NCBI RefSeq assembly: GCF_024171885.1
Contig: NZ_JAMTCP010000008.1
Location: 148,693 to 212,692, forward strand
Direction: 5' to 3'
Source: Streptoalloteichus tenebrarius
GTDB taxonomy: Bacteria > Actinomycetota > Actinomycetes > Mycobacteriales > Pseudonocardiaceae
DNA: 64,000 nucleotides
Shown here: positions 1-8,839 of the stretch, piece after piece
How positions within the stretch are numbered: the stretch's first letter is position 1
How the letters are laid out: every line of letters starts with the position of its first letter
Program-made: the position numbers and the translations under genes
Notes under the pieces: generated by a model
Seen by the model: only the letters and a program-made list of their open reading frames with translations
Told to the model about the DNA's origin: nothing
Databases searched by the model: none

Positions 1-2209
1 GCACGCCGGGCAGGACCCGGTGGCCGAACACCCTGATCTCGCCGGTGCTCGGGCGGACCAGGCCCATCAGCATGCGCAGCGTGGTGGTCTTCCCGGCGCC
101 GTTGGGACCGAGCAGGCCCAGCACCTGTCCCCGCTCCACCCGGAACGACAGCCCGTCCACGGCCTTCAGGCCGCCCCGGTAGGACTTGCTGAGGTCCCTG
201 ATCACCAGGGGGACGTCGGCCAGCTCCTCGTGGACGTCGTCGAGGTGCCGGCGGCGGACCGCGACGCCCAGCGCGACCAGCGCCACGACCGCCAGCACGA
301 TCCCGACGCCCAGCAGCGGCAGGGCGGGCGTCCCGCCGGTGGCGGCCCGCCGGCCCGGCACCGTCGGCACGGAGAGCTGCCCGTCGCCGGCCAGCTCGAT
401 CCGGTGGACGGCGGGCGCGGTGGGGCCGGCGTAGCCCTGGTCGGTGGTGGTGACCGCGAGCTGCAACCGGTGGCCGGCCTCCACCGGCCGCACCACGCCG
501 GGCAGCGTCACCGAGACCTCGACCGGCGTGCCGTCCGCCGGCAGACCGCCGACGCGCACCGGGGCGACGGCGTTACCGGGCAGGGTGCGCCGACCGTCCG
601 GCCCCACGTCGTAGAGCTTGACGAACAGCACCGCCTCGCCCGTCGCGGGCTGTCCGGGCACCGAGGAGACCCGCAGCCGCACGCGGGAGGACCCCGTCAC
701 GAGCACCTGCGCGTCGACCGGCTCGCTGGTGAACACCGCGGTCTGGCCCGGCACGTCGGCGGCCAGGCCCCCGGCCAGGGCGGCGGCCCCCGAGCCGGCC
801 CCGGACAGTCGGGAGCCGAGCCCCGGCAACGAGCTGAGCGAGGCGGGATTGCCGCCAGGCGGGTTGAGCACGACCTGCGCGGGGCCGCGCAGCGCGACCG
901 GTCGCCGCTCCACGCCCTGGTCGTCCGGCCCGTCCAGGCCGGGGTAGCGGTCGGCCACGGCGACCCGGACCGTGGGGCCGCCGCTGCGGAACGCGCCCTG
1001 CACCGCGTACTCGAAGCCGGTCCCCGGATCGGGGCCGGTGTGTTTGAGGTGGAACGCGAACCAGTCCGCGATCTGGCCGCGCACGCTCGGACCCGGGTTG
1101 CCGCCGTCGTGGCCGCCGCTGTACCAGACGGTCTTCACCGTGCCGCCGCCCGCGGCGATCTGGCGGGCGGTGGCGTCGGACTGGTCGAGTCCGAACAGGG
1201 TGTCCTGCTCGCCCTGCACCAGCAGGGTGGGCGCCTTGATCCGTTCCGTCACGCTGGCGGGGGAGGAGCGCCGCAGCAGCTCGACGGTGGCGGCGCTGGC
1301 CCTGCCGGTTGTGGTGACCTCCACGTACGCCTGGCAGACCTCGGGGCGGAAGCGGCCGCAGGTCGCCGGCCCCTGCTGGGGCACGGGTTGGCCGGTCCTG
1401 GGGGCCTCGCCCCTGTCCGGCCGGCTTCCCTGGTCCAACTGGCCGCCCTGCGTCGGGCTGGGCGTCGGGGCCGCGCCCGGCTCGGGCGCCTGGCCCTTCG
1501 GCGTCGCGCCGCCGCCGGGACCCAGGCCGGCCGCGAAGAACAGCCCGGCCCAGTTCCGCTTGAACACGCCGTCGGCGGAGAAGGCGCCGGCGGCCGGCGT
1601 CCTCGGGGTGATCTTGCCCGTGGTGCCGGCGTTGGGCAGCAGCGCCTGGCCGAGGTCGTTGTAGGTGATCACGGGGGCGATGGCGTCGACCCGCGGGTCG
1701 ACCCCGGCCAGCAGCAGGGCGAGCGCGCCGCCGTAGGAGCCGCCGGTCACGCCCACGCGCGGGTCGCCGGGGGCGTCCGTGGTGACCTCGGGCTGCCGGG
1801 AGAGCCAGTCCAGGAGCTGCTGGGCGTCGGCCACCTCGTAGTCGGGGGAGTTCAGCGCGATCTGGCCGGTGGACCGGCCGAAGCCGCGCGCCGAGTAGGC
1901 GAGGGCGACGAACCCGCGCTCGGCCAGCTCCCTGGCGTCCGCGGCCACCGCGTCCTTGTCGCCGCCGAAGCCGTGCGCGACGAGCACGGCCGGCGCCGGG
2001 GTGCGCTGGGGGAGGTGGAGGGTGGCGTCGAGCTGGACCGGCTGGTCCCTGCCGGGGCCGTCGGCCACGTCGATCCGCACGTCCCTGGTGCGGACCGGGG
2101 GTGGTCCGTCGTCGGCGCGGGTCCACACCACGGCGCCGGCGACGCCGGCCAGCACGACGACGACCGCGAGCAGGGCGAGCGTCCGGCGGCTGCGGGGGGA
2201 GGGGGCCAC
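1..2209 (-). CDS. S15/CocE-type alpha/beta hydrolase fused to an ABC transporter ATPase (3' end off the window)
   Basis: Partial gene reading leftwards; about 736 codons are present and the C-terminus lies beyond base 1. In order: an N-terminal membrane anchor (about residues 8-27), an X-Pro dipeptidyl-peptidase/CocE-like hydrolase with nucleophile elbow GGSYGG (Ser near 155), acid in EQDTLFGLD (near 337) and His in SGGHDGG (near 367), a C-terminal beta domain, a second membrane helix (about 632-650), then an ABC ATPase starting [13 protein letters not shown] with Walker [10 protein letters not shown] (about 701-709). The hydrolase probably faces outside and the ATPase the cytosol. No strong SD is seen; the GTG at 2209 precedes the hydrophobic anchor, with an in-frame GTG at 2248 as alternative. 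Substrate unknown. Confidence 0.8.
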   Translation of the reverse strand, partial: MAPSPRSRRTLALLAVVVVLAGVAGAVVWTRADDGPPPVRTRDVRIDVADGPGRDQPVQLDATLHLPQRTPAPAVLVAHGFGGDKDAVAADARELAERGFVALAYSARGFGRSTGQIALNSPDYEVADAQQLLDWLSRQPEVTTDAPGDPRVGVTGGSYGGALALLLAGVDPRVDAIAPVITYNDLGQALLPNAGTTGKITPRTPAAGAFSADGVFKRNWAGLFFAAGLGPGGGATPKGQAPEPGAAPTPSPTQGGQLDQGSRPDRGEAPRTGQPVPQQGPATCGRFRPEVCQAYVEVTTTGRASAATVELLRRSSPASVTERIKAPTLLVQGEQDTLFGLDQSDATARQIAAGGGTVKTVWYSGGHDGGNPGPSVRGQIADWFAFHLKHTGPDPGTGFEYAVQGAFRSGGPTVRVAVADRYPGLDGPDDQGVERRPVALRGPAQVVLNPPGGNPASLSSLPGLGSRLSGAGSGAAALAGGLAADVPGQTAVFTSEPVDAQVLVTGSSRVRLRVSSVPGQPATGEAVLFVKLYDVGPDGRRTLPGNAVAPVRVGGLPADGTPVEVSVTLPGVVRPVEAGHRLQLAVTTTDQGYAGPTAPAVHRIELAGDGQLSVPTVPGRRAATGGTPALPLLGVGIVLAVVALVALGVAVRRRHLDDVHEELADVPLVIRDLSKSYRGGLKAVDGLSFRVERGQVLGLLGPNGAGKTTTLRMLMGLVRPSTGEIRVFGHRVLPGV

Positions 2210-2351
2210 ACGATCGACGGTAGGCGACCACGCCCCGTCGTGGGGCACCAGCCCGCCGGACCGGGCCGACCTGCGACTCCCCGTCCCGGGTCGTCGCCGA
2301 GGGTGGCGACGCGCACGCGGACTGCCCGGGTCGGGCTACCGCGCCGGCGGC

Positions 2352-2750
2352 TCAGTTGTCGGCGAAGGTCGTGGCGGCGGTGGTGACGTTGGCGGCGGCC
2401 GGTTGGTCGGCGGCGCCAGCCTCCTCGGCCCTGTCAGCGCTGGCGGGGCCGTCGGGGGAGACGGGGACGGTCTCGCAGTGGAGCTGGACGCCCTGGTCGA
2501 CGAACGGCGGCTCGGCGAAGAACTCGCTGACCGCCTCCCGCCACCGCACGAAGCCGTCCGAGCCCTGGAACACGGCGCTGGGGTCGTCGACGGAGTCCCA
2601 CTCGCCGATCACCAGGAACCGACGGGGGTCGCTGGAGCTGCGGACCAGGCGCAGGGTGCGACAGCCGACCGCGAGCACGTGCTGCGAGGCGTCGCGGTAG
2701 GCGGCGAGGAAGGCCTCCTCCGCCCCCTTGCGGATCAGCAGCTCCACCAC
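2352..2750 (-). CDS. Antibiotic biosynthesis monooxygenase (ABM) domain protein
   Basis: Small ferredoxin-like ABM/quinol-monooxygenase-type domain of about 90 residues (core VVELLIRKGAEEAFLAAYRD, then LVRSSSDPRRFLVIGEWDS), followed by a low-complexity Ala/Glu-rich tail of about 35 residues ending TTFADN. Such proteins act as cofactor-free oxygenases or heme/quinone-handling enzymes; no substrate can be inferred. The open frame runs on to 2960, but similarity begins near VVELL. The GTG at 2750 has an AGGTGG SD 8 nt upstream, which favours it over GTGs at 2756 and 2762. The upstream DNA is AT-richer and divergent from the TerC gene. Confidence 0.7.
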   Translation of the reverse strand: MVELLIRKGAEEAFLAAYRDASQHVLAVGCRTLRLVRSSSDPRRFLVIGEWDSVDDPSAVFQGSDGFVRWREAVSEFFAEPPFVDQGVQLHCETVPVSPDGPASADRAEEAGAADQPAAANVTTAATTFADN

Positions 2751-3000
2751 GGTCACGACCACCTGGTGATGGTCGCACGACCCGTGTGGCGCTGTCCGCC
2801 CCCGATTAGGCCAAAAGTGTGATCTATCTTCCGGTGAGTGAGGAAAATGTGCTGAAATGGCTACCCACTGTGTCTGAATCGCGCAGGTTGGGGGCGCCGC
2901 ATCCGGCGCGCCTGCCGCCAACCGGGTGCGTTCCGTGTTCAAGACCGTGTGAATGGTCACCCCCGCTGGTGTGCGGGGACGTGGGTCAGTGACAATCTTG

Positions 3001-3110
3001 GCCAGCGTGGAGGGGAGTATTCCTTCGCGGCGGCATCGTCATCACGGACCTCCGGGTCCCGGTGCCGTCGACCGGCTGGCCGTCGGTGGAAGAGACCTCC
3101 GGTCACTGGC
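3001..3110 (+). ncRNA. yybP-ykoY manganese riboswitch
   Basis: Matches the conserved landmarks of this class in order: GGGGAGTA (3012-3019), CGTCATCACGG (3037-3047) and GAGACCTCC (3092-3100). The outer stem is formed by GCCAG (3001-3005) with CTGGC (3106-3110) and GGAGG (3009-3013) with CCTCC (3096-3100). A possible -10 GACAAT at 2991-2996 would start the transcript at the base of the stem. It ends 24 nt before a TerC gene, the classic partner of this Mn2+ sensor. The outer stem ends before the ribosome binding site, so how it couples to expression (terminator or SD masking) is not clear. Confidence 0.85.
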
Positions 3111-3134
3111 GCATGCCCTGTACCGGAGGTGGAC

Positions 3135-4124
3135 ATGAACGTGCCCGTGTGGGTCTGGTTCGCGAGCATCGCGGGCCTGCTGGTCCTGCTCGCGGTCGAC
3201 CTGGTGATCGTCGATCGGAAGCCGCACGAGGTCACCGTCGGCGAGGCCGCCCGCTGGGTCGTCTTCTACATCGCGTGCGCCGTGTTGTTCGGTGTCGGGA
3301 TCTGGGCGTTCGCCGGGGGCTCCTACGCCGGCGAGTTCTTCGCCGGGTGGATCACCGAGTATTCACTGAGCGTCGACAACCTGTTCGTCTTCGTCATCAT
3401 CATGGCGAAGTTCGCGGTGCCGCCGATCCACCAGCACCGCGTGCTGCTGGTCGGCATCCTGCTCGCGTTGATCATGCGGAGCATCTTCATCGCGGCGGGC
3501 GCCGCGGTCATCGCCCAGTTCAGTTGGGTCTTCTACCTGTTCGGCGCCTTCCTCATCTACACCGCGTGGAAGCTGGCCACCTCCGACGACGAGGGCGACG
3601 AGGAGTTCAAGGAGAACCCGGTCCTGCGGGTGCTGCGCCGGGTGCTGCCGGTGACCGACACCTACCACGACGGGCGCTCGTTCGTCCGGATCGAGGGTCG
3701 CCGCTGGGTCACCCCGATGTTCGTGGTGATGGTCGCGATCGGCACCACGGACCTGCTGTTCGCGCTCGACTCGATCCCGGCGATCTTCGGCCTCACCAAG
3801 GAGCCGTTCCTGGTCTTCACGGCGAACGCGTTCGCCCTGATGGGCCTGCGCCAGCTCTACTTCCTCATCGGCGGGTTGCTGAACCGGCTGGTCTACCTGT
3901 CGATCGGCCTGTCGGTGATCCTCGGCTTCATCGGCGTGAAGCTGATCCTGGAGGCGCTGCACACCAACTCGCTGCCGTTCCTCAACGGCGGTCAGCCGCT
4001 GCCGGTGCCGACGGTGAGCATCACCGTGTCGCTGACGGTGATCGTCGTGGTGCTCACGATCACGACGGTCGCGAGCCTGCTCAAGGTCCGCCGCGACCCG
4101 AGCGCGGTCAAGAAGGTGGGCTGA
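3135..4124 (+). CDS. TerC family integral membrane protein (probable Mn2+ exporter)
   Basis: About 329 residues, full length for TerC/Alx-type proteins, with seven or more hydrophobic segments. The two acidic intramembrane motifs of the family are present: EYSLSVDNLFVFVIIM early and TTDLLFALDSIPAIFG in the second half. A soluble acidic loop (SDDEGDEEFKENP) separates the halves. The ATG at 3135 follows GGAGG at 3125; the frame is open further upstream but that part contains the riboswitch. Known TerC proteins linked to yybP-ykoY elements export Mn2+ and support metalation of secreted proteins, so manganese efflux is the best inference here. Confidence 0.9.
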   Translation: MNVPVWVWFASIAGLLVLLAVDLVIVDRKPHEVTVGEAARWVVFYIACAVLFGVGIWAFAGGSYAGEFFAGWITEYSLSVDNLFVFVIIMAKFAVPPIHQHRVLLVGILLALIMRSIFIAAGAAVIAQFSWVFYLFGAFLIYTAWKLATSDDEGDEEFKENPVLRVLRRVLPVTDTYHDGRSFVRIEGRRWVTPMFVVMVAIGTTDLLFALDSIPAIFGLTKEPFLVFTANAFALMGLRQLYFLIGGLLNRLVYLSIGLSVILGFIGVKLILEALHTNSLPFLNGGQPLPVPTVSITVSLTVIVVVLTITTVASLLKVRRDPSAVKKVG

Positions 4125-4259
4125 GCGCGCGTTCCTCGTCGGGCCCCCGTCGGCCCCCGCGAAGCCGGGGCGGTCGACGGGGGCCCGGTCGTGGTGGGCC
4201 GCGCGGAGTCGGCCCGAGGGGTCGTGAGCCTTGCTAACGATCGGGTAGCGTCGCCGTCC

Positions 4260-6227
4260 ATGCGACCCGAGGACCTCACCCTGATCCCCACGATCGGCCG
4301 GCCGGCCCTGCGCGGCGACCTCCTCCTCGTCGACGTCGCCTGGCCCGACCTCGCCGCCGACGAGCAGCGCGGCGCGGTCTGGCGGGTGCCCCTCGACCGG
4401 GCCGAGGGCGGCCCCGGGGACCCCGAGGAGTGGACCAGGGGCGAGCGCGACAGCGCGCCCCGCGTCTCGCCGGACGGCCGCTGGGTGGCCTTCCTCCGCA
4501 AGGGGGCGAAGGGGCGGCCCCAGCTTCACGTCATCCCGACCGGCGGTGGCGAGGCCCGCCGCCTCACCGACCTGCCGCTGGGCGTCGGCTCGCCGGTGTG
4601 GGCCCCGGACTCCCGCCGGATCGCCTTCGTCGCCAGGGTCCCCGAGCCCGGCCGGTACGGCACCGAGGAGGGCGTGGGGCCGGAGGCGGAGGCGCCCCGG
4701 CGCATCACCCGGCTCACCTACCGCCTGGACGACGTCGGCTTCCTGCTCGACCGGCCGACGCAGCTCTTCGTGGTCGACGCCGCCGCCGAGGACCCCGCGC
4801 CCCGCCAGCTCACCACCGTCCCGACCAGCGTCTCCGGCCCGGCGTGGACGCCCGACGGGCTACACCTGGTCGTCGAGACCGAGCGGGACGGCGAACGGCC
4901 CGAGGACAGCCTGCACAGCGACCTCCTCGCCGTGCCGGCCGACGGCGGCGACGCGACGACGCTGGTCCGCACCCACGGCCGGGCGGAGCACCCGGTCGTG
5001 ACCGAGGACGGCGTCCTGCTCTACCTCGGCTCCGAGTTCGAGGGGATCCACGCCGTCGCCAGGAACACCGGCCTGTGGGCGGTGCCGCTGCGCCTGGGCG
5101 AGGAGTGCGTGGCCGAGGCCGCGCCGCGTCGGCTCACCGACGTGGAGACGGTCGACTGCGAGCAACTGGCCGGTCCGCCCGTGCCCATGGGTGACGGCGT
5201 GGTCGTGGCCGTGCGCGACCGGGGAGCGGTGGAGCTGCGCCGGGTGCCGCTGGACGCCGAGGGCGCGACCCTGGCGGACCTGCCGGTGCTCGTGGGCGAG
5301 CGGGCCGCGGTGCGGGCGTTCGAGGTCGACGGCGACCGGATCGCGGCCGTGGTGTCCACGCCGGAGACCCCTGGCGAGGTGGTCCTCGTCGAGGCCGGTG
5401 GCGCCGCCAGGACCCTCACGAACTGGAGCGCGCCGCTGCGGGCCGCCGGCGTGCGCCCGGCCCGCGAGATCACCGCGACCGCGCCGGACGGCTACCCGGT
5501 GCACGGGTGGCTGGTGGCGCCGGAGGGCGAGGGGCCGCACCCGGTCCTGCTGTGCGTGCACGGCGGCCCGTTCCAGTACCACGGCTGGGGTTTCTTCGAC
5601 GAGGCCCAGGTCTACGCGGCGGCCGGCTACGCGGTCGTGCTGCCCAACCCCCGGGGGTCGGCCGGCTACGGCCAGGAGCACGGACGCGCCGTGATCGGCG
5701 GGTTCGGCACGGTCGACGTCGACGACGTCCTGGCCCTGCTCAACGCCGCGCTGGAGCGCCCGGAGTGCGACGCGGAGCGGGTCGGCGTGATGGGCGGCTC
5801 GTACGGGGGCCTGCTCACCACCTGGCTGGCCGCCCACCACGGCCACCGGTTCCGCGCCGCGTGGAGCGAGCGGGCCGTCAACGCCTGGGACTCCTTCCGG
5901 GGCTCCTCCGACATCGGCTGGTGGTTCGCGGACGCCTACTGCGGCCCCGACCCCGAGGCGCAGCGCGCGATGAGCCCGTTGACGCACGCCCACCGCATCC
6001 GCATCCCGTTCGCGGTCGTGCACTCGGAGGCGGACTGGCGGTGCCCGGTGGAGCAGGCGCAGCGGCTGTTCGTCGCGCTCCGGCTCAACGGGGTGGCGGC
6101 CGAGATGGTCCTCTTCCCCGGAGAGGGGCACGAATTGACCCGGTCGGGTCGGCCCCGGCACCGCAGGCAGCGGTTCGACCTGGTCCTGGAGTGGTGGGAA
6201 CGGCACCTGCTCGGCCGGCAGAAGTAG
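4260..6227 (+). CDS. S9 family prolyl oligopeptidase/acylaminoacyl peptidase
   Basis: About 655 residues. The N-terminal 390 residues form a TolB/WD40-like beta propeller (repeats such as RVSPDGRWVAF, WAPDSRRIAF, WTPDGLHLVV). The C-terminal alpha/beta hydrolase carries GGSYGG (nucleophile Ser), HSEADWRCP (Asp) and GEGHELTRSG (His). It should cleave short peptides or acylated residues in the cytosol, as no signal peptide is seen. The ATG at 4260 lies 8 nt after a TAGCGT -10-like element (4246-4251) with no SD, which suggests a leaderless mRNA; 23 residues of open frame upstream are probably untranslated. Confidence 0.9.
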   Translation: MRPEDLTLIPTIGRPALRGDLLLVDVAWPDLAADEQRGAVWRVPLDRAEGGPGDPEEWTRGERDSAPRVSPDGRWVAFLRKGAKGRPQLHVIPTGGGEARRLTDLPLGVGSPVWAPDSRRIAFVARVPEPGRYGTEEGVGPEAEAPRRITRLTYRLDDVGFLLDRPTQLFVVDAAAEDPAPRQLTTVPTSVSGPAWTPDGLHLVVETERDGERPEDSLHSDLLAVPADGGDATTLVRTHGRAEHPVVTEDGVLLYLGSEFEGIHAVARNTGLWAVPLRLGEECVAEAAPRRLTDVETVDCEQLAGPPVPMGDGVVVAVRDRGAVELRRVPLDAEGATLADLPVLVGERAAVRAFEVDGDRIAAVVSTPETPGEVVLVEAGGAARTLTNWSAPLRAAGVRPAREITATAPDGYPVHGWLVAPEGEGPHPVLLCVHGGPFQYHGWGFFDEAQVYAAAGYAVVLPNPRGSAGYGQEHGRAVIGGFGTVDVDDVLALLNAALERPECDAERVGVMGGSYGGLLTTWLAAHHGHRFRAAWSERAVNAWDSFRGSSDIGWWFADAYCGPDPEAQRAMSPLTHAHRIRIPFAVVHSEADWRCPVEQAQRLFVALRLNGVAAEMVLFPGEGHELTRSGRPRHRRQRFDLVLEWWERHLLGRQK

Positions 6228-6252
6228 CCCTGATCGGGTGAAGCGGGAACGG

Positions 6253-6281
6253 TTGAGTACGGGTTGGCGACCAGATACCTA
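6253..6281 (+). promoter_or_regulatory. Probable promoter of the Imm1 gene
   Basis: TTGAGT (6253-6258), 17-bp spacer, TACCTA (6276-6281). It lies between the S9 peptidase stop and the GTG at 6307, so it would give the immunity gene its own transcript with a leader of about 20 nt. Confidence 0.5.
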
Positions 6282-6306
6282 CCTCGGACGGAGCAATCTG
6301 CCGGCC

Positions 6307-6825
6307 GTGACCTACACGATCGAGGCGTTCTACGCCAACCCGCGGGGCGTGAGCCCGGTCCTGCTGTCCACACCCGACGAGCTCGACCAGCTCGTCGACG
6401 ACCTGTTCTCGGGCGTCCCCGCCGGCCATCCCGGCGGGGACGTCGCTCGTCGGGCCGACCACGACGCGTTGCTCTACCTCGCCGGCGGCGGGATGGGCAT
6501 GCCCGACCACGAACTCCGGGTGGTGGTCGACCGGTCCGGGCGCGTGGGCGCCCTGTCCTTCGTCGCCGACGCCACCGACGTCGGCGGGACGTGGTTCAGC
6601 CGCTCGACCCTGCGCCTGGTCGAGCCGCCCACGCTCTACGCCGACTGCGGCAGCCTGCTCCGCTTCCCGACGAACTCGATCCTGGCCCTGCCCGACGTCC
6701 GGGAGGCGCTGCACGAGTTCCAGCGCACGGGCGCGCGGCCGACCTGCGTCGACTGGCAGCCCGCCGCCGGCTACCTCGTGGCCGCCGCCAGGGACGCCCT
6801 CACCTGGCTGCCGACGACAGCCTGA
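6307..6825 (+). CDS. Imm1 family immunity protein (orphan)
   Basis: About 172 residues. The N-terminus (TYTIEAFYANPRGVSPVLLS then TPDELDQLVDDL) and the later WFSRSTLRL segment fit the Imm1 family, whose members neutralise deaminase-type toxins of contact-dependent or secreted polymorphic toxin systems. No toxin gene lies beside it; neighbours are a peptidase and a GNAT acetyltransferase, so it may protect against toxins made elsewhere or by competitors. The GTG at 6307 is chosen because family similarity begins there and a promoter ends just upstream; the frame is open to 6238. Confidence 0.65.
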   Translation: MTYTIEAFYANPRGVSPVLLSTPDELDQLVDDLFSGVPAGHPGGDVARRADHDALLYLAGGGMGMPDHELRVVVDRSGRVGALSFVADATDVGGTWFSRSTLRLVEPPTLYADCGSLLRFPTNSILALPDVREALHEFQRTGARPTCVDWQPAAGYLVAAARDALTWLPTTA

Positions 6826-6862
6826 CGGATTCCGCCTCCTCGTGACGACCTCGTCCGGCACC

Positions 6863-7399
6863 ATGACCGGCATGGAGTGGCGGACCCGGCGCGCGGTGGC
6901 GGAGGACGTCCCGGAGATCGCCTCGATCAACGTGGCGGCCTGGCGGTCCGCCTATCGCGGGATCGTGCCCCAGGCCGTGCTCGACGGGATGTCCGAGCAG
7001 CGCCGCGCCGCGGGATGGAGCGGGTTCCTCCGCGAACCGGAGCCCACGGCGTTGTTCGTGGCGGTGCGCGCGGACGGGCGGATCGGCGCCTACTGCTCGG
7101 TCGGCGCCGTCCGCCTCGACGCCGACGCCCACCGGGATCTCCCCACCGGTGAGCTTTTCGCGATCTACGCCGCACCTGACCTGCGTGGCACCGGAGCCGG
7201 GCACGCGGTGCACGAGCACGCGCGGGAACACCTGGCGGCGTCGGGGTTCCGCCACGCCGTGCTGTGGGTCCTCGTCGACAACGCGCCCTCCCGCCGCTTC
7301 TACGAGGCCCACGGCTGGCGGTGCGACGACGTGGTCCAGAACCTGCGGATGGCCGGTGAGGACGTCGTGGAGGTCCGGTACTCGCGATCACTCGGCTGA
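6863..7399 (+). CDS. GNAT family N-acetyltransferase
   Basis: GNAT fold of about 175 residues: N-terminal RRAVAEDVPEIASINVAAW, acetyl-CoA loop region in LFAIYAAPDLRGTGAGHAVH (motif A with R-G-T-G-A-G) and C-terminal DNAPSRRFYEAHGWR (motif B). It transfers an acetyl group from acetyl-CoA to an amine; the substrate cannot be told. Several starts are possible (6842 GTG, 6863 ATG, 6872 ATG), and the domain itself begins at EWRTRRA. It follows the Imm1 gene closely and may be co-transcribed. Confidence 0.8.
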   Translation: MTGMEWRTRRAVAEDVPEIASINVAAWRSAYRGIVPQAVLDGMSEQRRAAGWSGFLREPEPTALFVAVRADGRIGAYCSVGAVRLDADAHRDLPTGELFAIYAAPDLRGTGAGHAVHEHAREHLAASGFRHAVLWVLVDNAPSRRFYEAHGWRCDDVVQNLRMAGEDVVEVRYSRSLG

Positions 7400-7416
7400 G
7401 CGGGGAGGGCGAGGGC

Positions 7417-8073
7417 TCACCCGAGGAGCGTGTAGTTCAGTTCCTCGCAGATCCGGGCCAGCGGGAGGTCGAGGCCGGGGTGTTCCAGCGGGAGTAACAC
7501 GTCCGGCGTGTCCGGCAGCGCGCTCGCGCCCGGCGGGTCCCACAGGCAGATCGCGGGGTTTCCGGAGTCCATCGAGGACCGGTACCACAGGCCGTCCAGC
7601 TCGGGGTAGGCCGCGCGGATCGCCCTGGCCCACGCCTGCGTCCTGTCCTTGGGGCCGCTGGAGATCGCCTGCGACGCGCCGGCCCTGGTCGGCCACAGCC
7701 CGGCCAGGTCGAGCAGGCGCAGCGTGCGGCGGGGCCGCAGCACCACGAGGTGGGGCTGCCGGGTTCGTCTGTCCACAGTGGACGTCGCCTGGTAGACCTC
7801 GGCGACGCTGGTGCGGACCGACAGGCCGAAGTAGAGCACGCCGTGCTCCCTCGTCCCGCTGGGACTGCCGTCCGGCGCGATGGGGTGCGGGTCGAAGCGG
7901 GCGTGCGGCAGCGGACCGGAGAACCGGAACGTGTTCCACTGCTGCGGGTGTCGGCCGGCGGCGGTGAAGACCCGCACCAGTCGGGTGGCGCGGTGCACCG
8001 CGACCACGTCCTCGGTGCGGCGCAGCAGCGCCTGGAGGACAGCCGGAGGGGGCGGCTGGGGGAGCCGTGCCAT
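7417..8073 (-). CDS. RES domain toxin (NAD+-degrading type)
   Basis: About 218 residues. RES signature segments: VRVFTAAGRHPQQWNTFRFS, then GVLYFGLSVRTSVAEVYQAT with the conserved Arg, Tyr and Glu positions, and a C-terminal GLWYRSS region. Characterised relatives (M. tuberculosis MbcT and other RES toxins) destroy NAD+. It lies 50 bp downstream of its presumed antitoxin gene on the same strand, in the usual antitoxin-first order. The ATG at 8073 starts MARLPQPPPPAV. A GTCCACAGTGGAC palindrome (7771-7783) sits inside the coding sequence and encodes Ser-Thr-Val-Asp-Arg, an unusual insertion-like segment. Confidence 0.82.
   Translation of the reverse strand: MARLPQPPPPAVLQALLRRTEDVVAVHRATRLVRVFTAAGRHPQQWNTFRFSGPLPHARFDPHPIAPDGSPSGTREHGVLYFGLSVRTSVAEVYQATSTVDRRTRQPHLVVLRPRRTLRLLDLAGLWPTRAGASQAISSGPKDRTQAWARAIRAAYPELDGLWYRSSMDSGNPAICLWDPPGASALPDTPDVLLPLEHPGLDLPLARICEELNYTLLG
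7771..7783. repeat. GTCCAC(A/T)GTGGAC palindrome, exact copy 1
   Basis: GTCCACAGTGGAC, inside the RES toxin gene, where it is read as part of a Ser-Thr-Val-Asp segment. One of five exact copies in the window. Confidence 0.9.
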
Positions 8074-8123
8074 GCGCGTCCAGTCGTCTCGTCGTGGGCC
8101 GGGAGGGGGGTGGTCAACCCGGG

Positions 8124-8708
8124 CTAGGCCGGGCTGCCCAGGACGGACGCCAGCCGTGCCACGCGTTGCGGGTCGCCGCCGGCGAGCAGCCACTCCCTGG
8201 GGGTGGCCTGCCGGTCGCCGATCGGCAGGTCCTCCTGCGGGGTGGTCATGAACGCGGCCACCACCAGCGGCGGCTGGTCCGGCGGGAAGGCGGGGAGCAC
8301 CACGTCCAGGCCGGGCAGCACCCTGGCGTCGGCGAACTGCCACGCCGGCAGCCGCCATCCGCCCCGGTCCTTCCAGCCCGTCAGCCGGCCGTCCGCGAGC
8401 CGGTGCCGGATCCGGCTCGCGTCGACGCCGAGCTGGGCCGCGACCTCGGTCACGGACAACGCGGTGTCCCGCAGGACGGCCTGGGTGGCCACGGCCCTGG
8501 CCCTGGGGTCTGGGTCGCCGTCGACGCGCGGCGAGAGGTCGAGGCCGACCTCCGCCAACGCCTCGCGCTGGTCGGGGGAGAAGTACGCGCCGGGGGTCGG
8601 GTGTGGTGGGGCGAGCCTGCGGGCCGCGTCCTCCACCAGTTCGAGGAACTCGGCGGCGGTGGCCTTCAGACCAGCTCTCGCCAACACCGTCTCCAGCGCG
8701 ACAGTCAT
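8124..8708 (-). CDS. Xre/MbcA/ParS-type antitoxin of the RES toxin
   Basis: About 194 residues. A central helix-turn-helix (LSVTEVAAQLGVDASRIRHR) is followed by a short WKDRGGWRLPAWQF stretch and a C-terminal toxin-binding domain with PREWLLAGGDPQRVARLASV, the pattern of the DUF2384 antitoxins paired with RES toxins. It should bind and block the RES enzyme and repress its own operon. The ATG at 8708 overlaps the left arm of a palindromic operator; a GTG at 8714 is an alternative. The toxin gene follows after 50 bp. Confidence 0.8.
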   Translation of the reverse strand: MTVALETVLARAGLKATAAEFLELVEDAARRLAPPHPTPGAYFSPDQREALAEVGLDLSPRVDGDPDPRARAVATQAVLRDTALSVTEVAAQLGVDASRIRHRLADGRLTGWKDRGGWRLPAWQFADARVLPGLDVVLPAFPPDQPPLVVAAFMTTPQEDLPIGDRQATPREWLLAGGDPQRVARLASVLGSPA

Positions 8709-8736
8709 GCGCACAGTTTATAGCGGCTGTGCGCAT
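8707..8736 (-). promoter_or_regulatory. Palindromic operator over the -10 of the RES/Xre operon
   Basis: Perfect 10-bp inverted repeat ATGCGCACAG (8707-8716) and CTGTGCGCAT (8727-8736), 10-bp centre. On the minus strand the centre carries a TATAAA-like -10, so a bound dimer would occlude the promoter. The right arm overlaps the antitoxin ATG, suggesting a very short leader or none. Confidence 0.7.
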
Positions 8737-8839
8737 TCGTGCGCTCTTGTGGCCAAATCAACCTGCTGCTTTCACCATACGCGCGCACACCGCTACAATG
8801 CGTTGTTCTGTTCGGGTGATTCTGTCGTGCTCGACTCGC

